8,168 nucleotides of DNA, from the NCBI GenBank assembly GCA_949840475.1, contig CATKXA010000040.1, forward strand, positions 1 through 8,168, written 5' to 3'. The DNA comes from an uncultured Thermoanaerobacterales bacterium. GTDB lineage: Bacteria; Bacillota; Clostridia; Christensenellales; UBA1242. A program made the position numbers and the translations under genes. Each line of letters begins with the position of its first letter. Positions within the stretch are counted from its first letter, which is position 1. The notes under the pieces are model-generated. The model saw only the letters and a list, made by a program, of their open reading frames with translations. It made no database searches and had not been told where the DNA came from. Of the stretch, positions 1 to 4,753 are shown one piece after another.

Positions 1-334
1 CTAGACCAAGCTCTCCAATAAACACATAGCCTTTAACTAGCCTATAATCAACTTGACCCGTTGCGGTCAAAATACTTATAGCAATAGCGAGGTCAAAAGA
101 TGGTCCTTCTTTTCTTTTGTTTGCAGGGGCTAAGTTTACAGTTATCCGATTAGTTGGAAAATTAAAGCCAGAATTTTTAATTGCCGACCTAACCCTCTCC
201 TTTGACTCTTTAACCGCGGTATCTGGCAAACCTACTACGTCGTACTTTGGAAGCCCTTGATTGACATCTACCTCAACTTCTACCTTGTATCCATTTAAGC
301 CCTCTAAACCAAAACTCTTTACAACAGCTAACAT
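1..334 (-). CDS. yifB: YifB/ComM-family Mg-chelatase-like AAA+ ATPase, N-terminal part (gene runs off the window)
   Basis: The first 111 codons are visible. They match the N-terminal, S5-like fold domain of the YifB/ComM family: MLAVVKSFGLEGLNGYKVEVE, then GLPKYDVVGLPDTAVKESKERV (residues 28-48), then the conserved NLAPANKRKEGPSFDLAIA stretch (67-85). The Walker A ATPase domain would follow beyond base 1. In naturally competent bacteria ComM is a helicase that aids branch migration of incoming single-stranded DNA; in Clostridia the role is less clear. The ATG at 332-334 is preceded by GGAG about nine bases upstream, and a good promoter lies at 368-396, so the start is well supported and the gene is monocistronic at this end. 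It reads away from the island and belongs to the host flank. Confidence 0.93.
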   Translation of the reverse strand, partial: MLAVVKSFGLEGLNGYKVEVEVDVNQGLPKYDVVGLPDTAVKESKERVRSAIKNSGFNFPTNRITVNLAPANKRKEGPSFDLAIAISILTATGQVDYRLVKGYVFIGELGL

Positions 335-367
335 GATTTTCTACTCCATTACGTCCTTATAAGACAA

Positions 368-396
368 AATATAACATAAATAGCAAAATTTATCAA
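368..396 (-). promoter_or_regulatory. Predicted sigma-70-type promoter of yifB
   Basis: On the minus strand TTGATA (391-396) and TATATT (368-373) are separated by 17 bases. They lie about 35 bases upstream of the yifB start, with a GGAG ribosome site in between. Confidence 0.6.
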
Positions 397-786
397 ACAA
401 ATCAACTCTACAATTTATTTTGTAAATTAAAGCCCCGCACCAAACCTACGCTATTAATTGCGTCAATCATAACCCCATTAAAAAACGCAAAACAGCCCTA
501 TTAATAACGTAAAACAAATACAAAATAATGCTTTTAACACAAAAACAATTTTTATTAATAGCCAATCCACTATTTATATCCTCAATTAAAGACCAATAGC
601 CAAACTAAATCATCTTATTTAAAATAACAACTATTCTTCAATATTATTACAAAATTCGACATGGCGTTTATAAGATTTATATCACAATAAGCATGCATAT
701 CCAACAAATTTGTCAAACCCATTTTGTAGTTAATATTGTTTTAACATAATCCGCTTTTGTAACTTATATACACTTAACAAAACCAT
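397..786. other. AT-rich stretch with no gene
   Basis: No open frame with a ribosome site and no tRNA, rRNA or strong hairpin was found. It is poor in G on the plus strand and has stops in all frames. It may be degraded sequence between the yifB promoter and the recombinase-tail fossil that follows. Confidence 0.6.
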
Positions 787-831
787 TATCCTAACCACTG
801 GCACGTTGTGGCGTGGGCTATGTTTGAGTAG
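787..831 (+). pseudogene. Fossil of a serine-recombinase C-terminal tail / attP arm
   Basis: Bases 787-809 match 2309-2331 at 20 of 23 positions (TATCCTAACCACTGGCACGTTGT against TATCCGAACCGCTGGCAAGTTGT), followed by a shared GGCTATGT after an indel. The 2309 copy is the displaced end of the recombinase gene of the island. In the same frame this copy reads YPNHWHVVAWAMFE and stops (TAG 829-831), compared with YPNRWQVVVGVGYV in the island. The frame closes upstream at a stop after only a few codons, so nothing is expressed from it. I infer the left end of a related element, left by an earlier insertion or a partial deletion. The expected TTTGGTGC core is absent about 15 bases upstream, so the target site differed or has decayed. 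Confidence 0.5.
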
Positions 832-873
832 TAGTTCTTAAATGAGTAAATGCTAATTTTCGGCTGTATTGTT

Positions 874-901
874 TTGATATTTAATTTTATTGCGTTATAA
901 T
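874..901 (+). promoter_or_regulatory. Strong promoter directly abutting the GNAT start (probably leaderless mRNA)
   Basis: TTGATA (874-879) and a perfect TATAAT (896-901) are separated by 16 bases. Transcription should begin about seven bases after the -10 box, at or next to the A of the ATG at 908. No Shine-Dalgarno sequence lies between the box and the ATG. Confidence 0.7.
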
Positions 902-907
902 AGCTAT

Positions 908-1462
908 ATGGAACTTAAGGAATTAACAATTAAACAACTTAAACATGTTTTAAAAACGCATTACAAACAAGACTTCCCCCCTATAGAAAGAAAATCCGCT
1001 AGAACAATATTAAAATTGTGCTCAACTAAAAAGTATTTTTGTTATGGCACTTTTGAAAATAACGAGCTTATTACATATTTGTTTTTGTTCAAGGAAAACG
1101 ATGTGATTTTGTTGGATTATTTTGCCGTGTGTGGCAACAATAAAGATAAAGGCTTCGGAGGAACGGCATTAGAATTAATCAAAGAAACCTTTAAAGACTA
1201 TTTGATAATTGGCGAAATTGAAACGCCTTCAACTAATGCACCCAATAATTCTCAAATTTTACGTCGCATAAATTTCTATGCTCGTCATAACATGTATCTT
1301 TCAGATGTTTACGTGTCGCTCTGGGGCGTCAAAATGCAAATAATTACTTATCCTAAAGTAGATAGACAAATTTTGCTTGAAAAACTAAATTATTATTACC
1401 CACGATTTTATGGTTTAAGAAACTTTGCCAAAAATATGAAAGTAGACATAAAAAAAGATTAA
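908..1462 (+). CDS. GNAT-family N-acetyltransferase
   Basis: A 184-residue protein with the GNAT layout. A central beta-strand stretch (YFCYGTFENNELITYLFLF, about 43-61) precedes the LLDYFAV strand (68-74) and the acetyl-CoA pyrophosphate-binding loop NKDKGFGG (78-85), a variant of the Q/R-x-x-G-x-G/A motif. The helix ALELIKETF follows, then RRINFYARHNMY (119-130), the usual late GNAT segment. The family moves an acetyl group from acetyl-CoA to an amine; the substrate here is unknown. The frame is open from a TTG at 890, but the -10 box of the promoter lies inside that extension, so ATG 908 is the credible start. The stop codon lies within the stem of the terminator that follows. The gene converges on a second GNAT gene and lies outside the island. 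Confidence 0.8.
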   Translation: MELKELTIKQLKHVLKTHYKQDFPPIERKSARTILKLCSTKKYFCYGTFENNELITYLFLFKENDVILLDYFAVCGNNKDKGFGGTALELIKETFKDYLIIGEIETPSTNAPNNSQILRRINFYARHNMYLSDVYVSLWGVKMQIITYPKVDRQILLEKLNYYYPRFYGLRNFAKNMKVDIKKD

Positions 1463-1485
1463 TCTAAATCAGATTAATCTTTTTT
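1451..1485. terminator. Bidirectional intrinsic terminator between the two GNAT genes
   Basis: AAAAAGATTAATCT and AGATTAATCTTTTT form a 15-bp perfect stem (with the flanking A and T runs) around a 5-base loop. T-runs face both directions, so it ends both convergent transcripts. It overlaps the stop codon of the upstream gene. Confidence 0.85.
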
Positions 1486-1507
1486 AATGCAACAAATAAT
1501 AATTTTC

Positions 1508-2095
1508 TCAATCACTACAAGTTCTTTTCATCAAAAGATTGCAAAAATAATTCATAGCGTTTAAGTTCTTCCTGCTGCTTTTTTTAATACGGGTAATATA
1601 TTCTTGTTTACTAACAAACAATTTTGGCAAATCATTTTTTGTTTTATCACAGGTCATCAGATCATAATGGATAGAATCGTTTGTGCAAAATCCCATTTTT
1701 TTAAATATATTATCTTTTCTATCACAAAACAATACTACTTTTCTTTCATCATTTATTGCAAGTTGTATGGCTATTTCAACTAATAGTTTACCATATCCCT
1801 TATGTTGTTCTTCCTCTTTTATGGCCATATGTCCTATATTTAAATTAGAAAATTCAACAAATATTGAGCAATAGCCAACAAACTCACCGTTTTTCTTTAA
1901 TACAAGTATGTTATTTTCGTCGTCTCCATTTACTATCAAGTCCATAATTTCATTCAATTGCTTAATAGAAGGTTTTAATGCTCTACTTTCATTATCGCTA
2001 GTAAAATTATTATTTTGAAATAAAGCTATCACATCGTTTTTATCTTCCCTTTCCAGCGTAGATATTGTAATATCATCCTGATTAAATAATATCAT
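1508..2095 (-). CDS. GNAT-family N-acetyltransferase with a basic C-terminal extension
   Basis: A 195-residue protein. The GNAT core is clear: NNILVLKKNGEFVGYCSIFV (61-80, beta2-beta3), GHMAIKEEEQHKGYGKLLVE (88-107) with the acetyl-CoA loop Q97-H-K-G-Y-G102, then KVVLFCDRKDNIFKKMGF (119-136), the beta5 and C-terminal signature. After residue 150 comes a lysine- and arginine-rich tail (ITRIKKSSRKNLNAMNYFC) that is not part of the fold. The substrate cannot be told. I take the ATG at 2093-2095: AGGAG (2104-2108) lies eight bases upstream, whereas the in-frame ATG eight codons earlier lies in front of that site. A promoter sits just upstream. The gene is monocistronic and in the left flank. Confidence 0.83.
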   Translation of the reverse strand: MILFNQDDITISTLEREDKNDVIALFQNNNFTSDNESRALKPSIKQLNEIMDLIVNGDDENNILVLKKNGEFVGYCSIFVEFSNLNIGHMAIKEEEQHKGYGKLLVEIAIQLAINDERKVVLFCDRKDNIFKKMGFCTNDSIHYDLMTCDKTKNDLPKLFVSKQEYITRIKKSSRKNLNAMNYFCNLLMKRTCSD

Positions 2096-2122
2096 TTTAT
2101 TATCTCCTATAATAGTCAATTT

Positions 2123-2150
2123 ATTATATCATAATTTATTACAAATTCAA
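2123..2150 (-). promoter_or_regulatory. Extended -10 promoter of the second GNAT gene
   Basis: On the minus strand TTGAAT (2145-2150) and TATAAT (2123-2128) are 16 bases apart, and the -10 box is preceded by TG-A (the 11-mer TATGATATAAT). The ribosome site follows about 15 bases later. Confidence 0.65.
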
Positions 2151-2250
2151 AACAAATCTGCTACTATACGTTTATCGCAATTAGTAATTTTTAGTGCAAA
2201 ATCACTATCCCCAGCACAATACTCTTGCCTTAAGTCCATGACACACTTAC

Positions 2251-2286
2251 AAAGAAAAATGCAGACTAGATGTCTGCATTTATTCT
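2251..2286 (-). terminator. Intrinsic terminator, probably the displaced native terminator of tRNA-Leu
   Basis: On the minus strand AAATGCAGAC-ATCTA-GTCTGCATTT forms a 10-bp stem followed by TTCTTT. If the island is removed by joining 2286 to 6238, this hairpin falls about a dozen bases after the CCA end of tRNA-Leu, the usual place for a tRNA terminator. In the integrated state it can instead stop transcripts of the 80-codon gene at 2368-2610. Confidence 0.75.
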
Positions 2287-2319
2287 TTTGGTGCGGCAAG
2301 TGATAATGTATCCGAACCG
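2287..2319 (+). repeat. Left attachment junction: 8-bp core and attP right arm
   Basis: The core TTTGGTGC (2287-2294) is followed after 15 bases by ATCCGAACCG (2310-2319). That arm is the inverted complement of CGGTTCGGAT at the other end of the island. To the left is host sequence: the displaced tRNA terminator. Confidence 0.75.
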
Positions 2320-2371
2320 CTGGCAAGTTGTTGTCGGTGTTGGCTATGTGCGGTTGGGAATAAAATTTTAA
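2295..2371 (+). pseudogene. Displaced native 3' end of the recombinase gene
   Basis: When base 6245 is joined to 2295, the recombinase frame continues without interruption: after ...GSDCSRLV comes RQVIMYPNRWQVV (residue 498 onward), then VGVGYVRLGIKF and a TAA at 2369-2371. This gives 25 native terminal residues and a 522-residue protein in the circular form. In the integrated state the segment is cut off from its gene by the island and has no start of its own. Its stop overlaps the end of the convergent gene (stop at 2368-2370), the tight packing expected of a compact element. Confidence 0.72.
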
Positions 2372-2610
2372 TCAGTTATATAACCCTTTTTCAACAAAAA
2401 TGCTTTAACATCTTCAAGTTTAACATTTGGGTTAACTTTAATAGCATATCTTACACGAGACACGTAAGCCTCTATTTCTTTTGCATCGGAATAAACTGCA
2501 ACATCAACGCGAATATCTTTTTTAAAATTAAGAGACCAAATATAATTTGATATGTCATCGGCGATATTCCAGTCTAAAGTTTTATATATAGTCATTCCTT
2601 TAATTGCCAT
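2368..2610 (-). CDS. Uncharacterised 80-residue protein beside the attachment site
   Basis: I do not recognise this protein. It is soluble, of mixed charge, with no signal peptide, membrane segment or cysteine: MAIKGMTIYKTLDWNIADDI, a middle strand-like part (DIRVDVAVYSDAKEIEAYVS), and a C-terminal segment ending KLEDVKAFLLKKGYITD that looks helical. The start is firm: AGGAG (2616-2620) lies five bases upstream of the ATG and a promoter follows. It has its own promoter and terminator, so it is a single-gene unit. Its position next to the attachment arm, tail-to-tail with the recombinase in the circular form, makes a recombination directionality factor one possibility. Nothing in the sequence proves that, and it could equally be cargo. 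Confidence 0.75.
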   Translation of the reverse strand: MAIKGMTIYKTLDWNIADDISNYIWSLNFKKDIRVDVAVYSDAKEIEAYVSRVRYAIKVNPNVKLEDVKAFLLKKGYITD

Positions 2611-2629
2611 ATTTACTCCTAATAAATAT

Positions 2630-2657
2630 ATTGTATCATAAAAATTTTATATCTCAA
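2630..2657 (-). promoter_or_regulatory. Extended -10 promoter of the 80-residue protein gene
   Basis: On the minus strand TTGAGA (2652-2657) and TACAAT (2630-2635) are 16 bases apart; TG-A precedes the -10 box (TATGATACAAT). Confidence 0.65.
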
Positions 2658-2660
2658 AAC

Positions 2661-2697
2661 AAAAAAAGAAGAACTCACAAACAAGTTCTTCCTTTTT
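2661..2697 (-). terminator. Intrinsic terminator of the gene at 2701-2943
   Basis: GAAGAACT (2668-2675) and AGTTCTTC (2684-2691) form an 8-bp stem. On the minus strand it is followed by a run of seven T (2667-2661), starting about ten bases after the stop codon. The plus-strand side also has a T-run, so it may work both ways. Confidence 0.78.
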
Positions 2698-2700
2698 GTT

Positions 2701-2943
2701 TTATTGATTGTTTTGCAAATGCGTGTAAACTGCTTTTGCGGATAAGTTTGAAAAGTCGCCATTTGTTTCGGCAAAATTTATTAGGTCATGTGCAAACTGA
2801 AAGGCAATATCTTTCATTCGCTTCGGACTTAGTTTTGCTTTGCCTACCTTTAATACTTTAGTATTAAAGGAAAAATTGGCGGTGTTTTCAGTTATATCTT
2901 CACAATCAACAAAACTTTGACTGATTGGATTTGCATAAATCAT
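2701..2943 (-). CDS. Uncharacterised 80-residue protein
   Basis: Not recognised. The sequence begins MIYANPISQSFVDCEDITEN, continues with a strand-rich part (NFSFNTKVLKVG) and a helical segment (SPKRMKDIAFQFAHDLINFAET), and ends HLQNNQ. There is one cysteine and no membrane segment or signal peptide. The open frame, the well-placed terminator just after the stop and the extended -10 promoter upstream argue that it is a real gene. The weak point is the ribosome site: no clear AGGAG precedes the ATG at 2941-2943, only AAAG and an AT stretch, so expression may be low or the start unusual. It is a single-gene unit inside the island, in the same direction as the other cargo. Confidence 0.6.
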   Translation of the reverse strand: MIYANPISQSFVDCEDITENTANFSFNTKVLKVGKAKLSPKRMKDIAFQFAHDLINFAETNGDFSNLSAKAVYTHLQNNQ

Positions 2944-2984
2944 AAAATATTACTTTATGCACGAACAATACACAGTCCAGTCTC

Positions 2985-2995
2985 ATTGTATCATA
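2985..2995 (-). promoter_or_regulatory. Extended -10 box for the gene at 2701-2943
   Basis: The 11-mer TATGATACAAT is identical to that of the neighbouring 80-codon gene. No good -35 is seen at 16-17 bases. The transcript would have a leader of about 35 bases. Confidence 0.5.
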
Positions 2996-3063
2996 TTCAT
3001 TTCAAATTTACTATTATTTTTGTTGTTTTGCTTTCAAAATCGGCTTGCGAATTTTGTCAAAAG

Positions 3064-3080
3064 AAGTGGGTTTCCCACTT
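3064..3080. repeat. Short perfect hairpin
   Basis: AAGTGGG-TTT-CCCACTT: seven paired bases around three. It lies just outside the larger folded element, and AAGTGG recurs at 3091-3096. No T-run follows closely on either strand, so it is not a typical terminator. Confidence 0.6.
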
Positions 3081-3094
3081 GCTTTCAGAGAAGT

Positions 3095-3200
3095 GGAATG
3101 TGACTCAAAATTGCCTCACCACCCCTTTGGGTGTGAATCAGCTAAAAGCCCGATATTTAGGGGCTTGTAGCGATTGAAAATGGCAATTTGAGTCTATTCC
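3095..3200. ncRNA. Candidate structured RNA (or structured DNA site), unknown family
   Basis: The ends pair over 18-19 bp: GGAAT (3095-3099) and GACTCAAAATTGCC (3102-3115) with GGCAATTTGAGTC (3182-3194) and ATTCC (3196-3200). The only defects are a small internal loop and one bulged A. Inside, two further arms close. One is a short hairpin around CTTT (CAC-CACCC ... GGGT-GTG, about 3117-3134). The other is AATC-A-GCTA (3136-3144) with TAGC-GATT (3167-3174), carrying an inner helix AAGCCC (3146-3151) with GGGCTT (3161-3166). The result is a three-way junction that uses most of the 106 bases. The strand is unknown, no adjacent gene lies in the right place for a riboswitch, and I cannot match it to a known class. 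A miniature transposon or recombination site is the alternative. Confidence 0.45.
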
Positions 3201-3275
3201 TTATCCTGCTTGCTATAAATTTATCTACTTTTCACAAGTTTTCACTTAAAAATCTGCCCAAAACACCACTTTTTT

Positions 3276-3315
3276 GAGATAAAAAATATCTCTATATATA
3301 AAATATATAGAGATA
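3276..3315 (-). terminator. AT-rich terminator of the kinase operon, with an alternative hairpin
   Basis: TATCTCTATATAT (3287-3299) and ATATATAGAGATA (3303-3315) form a perfect 13-bp stem with a 3-base loop. On the minus strand it is followed by TTTTTT, about 30 bases after the stop of the 99-codon gene. A further GAGATA at 3276-3281 can pair with TATCTC at 3287-3292, so two hairpins compete for the same arm. Confidence 0.68.
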
Positions 3316-3343
3316 GGAATAATTTGAAATTTTGAGAATTGAA

Positions 3344-3643
3344 CTATTGATTTTCTTTTTCATTCTCTTTCACAACAGTAAAAGAAATATCTTTTTCTTC
3401 AAACACTTTAATTACATTGTGTTGCTTTAATCCATAACCTTTTCCTTGTTCAAGCATTATTGTCCTGTCTTGTTTTTCAAATACGATAACGCCAACATAA
3501 TTATATTTAGCAATACCGTCAATTATAGTTTGGACTTTTTTATCTACATAGTAAATGCAATGTTTCTTTTCATAACCAGCTAAGGCATCGTATAAAAATT
3601 CAATTTGTCTTACGCTCCACAAATCATTATTTGGATATTTCAT
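3344..3643 (-). CDS. Uncharacterised 99-residue protein, overlapping the kinase gene
   Basis: Not recognised. It is a small soluble protein with a helical N-terminal part (LWSVRQIEFLYDALAGYEKK), alternating strand-like segments (HCIYYVDKKVQTIIDG, YVGVIVFEKQDRTIMLEQ), then GKGYGLKQHNVIKVFEEKD and a charged, glutamate- and lysine-rich end. The start is well supported: GGGAGG lies five bases before the ATG, within the last codons of the kinase gene, and the two genes overlap by 17 bases in different frames. This implies translational coupling and a shared transcript. The tight pairing suggests the product works with the kinase, for example as a partner or regulator, but this is inference from position only. 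Confidence 0.78.
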   Translation of the reverse strand: MKYPNNDLWSVRQIEFLYDALAGYEKKHCIYYVDKKVQTIIDGIAKYNYVGVIVFEKQDRTIMLEQGKGYGLKQHNVIKVFEEKDISFTVVKENEKENQ

Positions 3644-4625
3644 TTTTACCTCCCATCAAATTGTGCTTAGAAACTAATTCCAATCCTATTTTCCCTTTTT
3701 CTAAAAAAGTATTGTTTTCTTCGCTGTCATTTTTTTCTATAATTTTTTCTCTTGTTGCATTGAGTATGGTTGTTGCTTGATGTGCTTTTATAAAAATATT
3801 TAAACATTCTTTTTCATACTCACTTAACTTATCAATGCTTTCATACGCTTCTACAAAAGTTTGTGTGCGTATTTTTGATAATTTCATATTGTTTAAGTCT
3901 AAACATAAATCACAAATTGTGATTGCCAAATCCACAATTCGTGGCAGATAGTTCGATACAGAAAAATCAATATAATAAAGTTTTCCGTGACTATCTTTCA
4001 TAACATTAGTTTCAATAATGTCTCCATGAACAAAACCATATTTCAATTTTGAAAAATCACAAGAATTTAATTGTTTTACTATTTCATTTATTTTTTTGTT
4101 ATCTTCTTTGTTTAACAATCCTTTATTCAATTCATATTCTTTTGCAAAATTAACAATAGCCCATCGGTCATAAATGAAAGGCGGTTTGAACTGAATTTTG
4201 TTTAACTTTGCAAGTTGCTGACCTATAATTTTCAACTCTTCTAAGTTGGGGAGAATACCAAGAGAATAGAAATCTTTGCCATCAATATACTCCATAACAA
4301 GCAAACGAAAATCAGTATCATTGATTTTTGTTTTGAACAAATTTTTCCCATTCGCTTTATATATTTTAGGACTTGAAAAACCATTTTCGCTTGGCACTGT
4401 TGCTCGATCAGCAAGGTTTTGGCAGTCGTCATCCGCCCTAAAATTTGAAAAAACTTTTACAACAAATTTTCCTTTTTTTGTTGACAAGATGTAGTTATAA
4501 TCTTCATATCCAATTTCAATAAGATTATTGTCAACAAAATCACCAAGCTTGTAGTTTTTACACACCACTTTAGATAAAGTATCAAGTGGCACATTCAAGT
4601 TTATTCGGCTTTCAAAACTATTCAT
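3627..4625 (-). CDS. Aminoglycoside-phosphotransferase-fold small-molecule kinase
   Basis: A 332-residue protein of the APH/choline-kinase-like family, which transfers the ATP gamma-phosphate to a hydroxyl of a small molecule (aminoglycoside, homoserine, choline and similar). Visible elements are a beta-strand pair ending in the ATP-binding lysine (KFVVKVF, K57), the hinge LLVMEYIDGKDFY (108-120), the catalytic Brenner-type motif FVHGDIIETNVM (198-209, H200-G-D202 and N207), and the metal-binding YYIDFSVSNY (217-226, D220). A helical C-terminal part follows, as usual. All key residues are present, so it should be active. The ATG at 4623-4625 is chosen over one 16 codons upstream because AGGAG (4634-4638) lies eight bases before it and the promoter overlaps the longer version. 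The substrate is unknown; antibiotic resistance is possible but not shown. Confidence 0.85.
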   Translation of the reverse strand: MNSFESRINLNVPLDTLSKVVCKNYKLGDFVDNNLIEIGYEDYNYILSTKKGKFVVKVFSNFRADDDCQNLADRATVPSENGFSSPKIYKANGKNLFKTKINDTDFRLLVMEYIDGKDFYSLGILPNLEELKIIGQQLAKLNKIQFKPPFIYDRWAIVNFAKEYELNKGLLNKEDNKKINEIVKQLNSCDFSKLKYGFVHGDIIETNVMKDSHGKLYYIDFSVSNYLPRIVDLAITICDLCLDLNNMKLSKIRTQTFVEAYESIDKLSEYEKECLNIFIKAHQATTILNATREKIIEKNDSEENNTFLEKGKIGLELVSKHNLMGGKNEISK

Positions 4626-4644
4626 TTTTTTAACTCCTATGTGA

Positions 4645-4655
4645 ATTATATCATA
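4645..4655 (-). promoter_or_regulatory. Extended -10 promoter of the kinase operon
   Basis: The minus strand reads TATGATATAAT, with TG one base before TATAAT. The -35 region is poor, as often seen with extended -10 promoters. It is divergent from the recombinase promoter about 55 bases away. Confidence 0.6.
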
Positions 4656-4702
4656 AATCTTTTGGTTTTGCATTGTTTTTCATAAAATTTTTGTCAAACA
4701 CG

Positions 4703-4731
4703 CTGACTTTTTTCTTGTTTCGTGGTATTAT
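4703..4731 (+). promoter_or_regulatory. Promoter of the recombinase gene
   Basis: CTGACT (4703-4708) and TATTAT (4726-4731) are separated by 17 bases; TGG precedes the -10 box, giving an extended -10. The AAAGGAG ribosome site follows at 4741-4747. Confidence 0.55.
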
Positions 4732-4753
4732 TGGCTAATTAAAGGAGTGTTTT

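Larger units (their letters stand above)
3018..3343. other. Non-coding, structure-rich stretch between cargo genes
   Basis: No convincing gene is seen. An open plus-strand frame runs from 2917 to 3177 but has no ribosome site and lies across the inverted repeats, so I do not call it. The stretch holds a 7-bp hairpin (3064-3080), a long folded element (3095-3200), a tandem TTTTCAC pair (3229-3235 and 3239-3245, ten bases apart) and the terminator at 3276-3315. Minus-strand transcription toward 2943 starts downstream of it, so it is not a leader of that gene. Confidence 0.6.

Noticed and set aside
437..444. An inverted copy of the att core (GCACCAAA) followed on the minus strand by GG.
   Set aside because: It has no arm, tRNA part or element end next to it. 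An isolated short match is not enough to call an attachment site.
890..907. TTG start extending the first acetyltransferase by six residues.
   Set aside because: The perfect -10 box (896-901) lies inside the extension and there is no ribosome site.
2295..2360. A tRNA remnant or integron attC-like site, because of GGTTCGGAT, GCACCA and AACCGC...GCGGTT on the minus strand.
   Set aside because: It cannot form a T arm or acceptor stem, and the inner boxes of attC do not pair. The sequence is fully explained as an attP arm plus the native recombinase tail.
2917..3177. Open plus-strand frame of 86 codons across the folded element.
   Set aside because: It has no ribosome site or promoter, overlaps the 3' direction of the opposite gene start and lies across inverted repeats that explain the sequence better.
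3095..3200. Miniature inverted-repeat transposon.
   Set aside because: No target-site duplication is visible at the ends (AGAAGT on the left, TTATCC on the right). It is kept only as an alternative for the folded element.
4701..4738. A third copy of the recombinase-tail repeat (CGCTGAC...TTGGCTA).
   Set aside because: Only scattered matches are found after free gaps, and the stretch is explained by the recombinase promoter.
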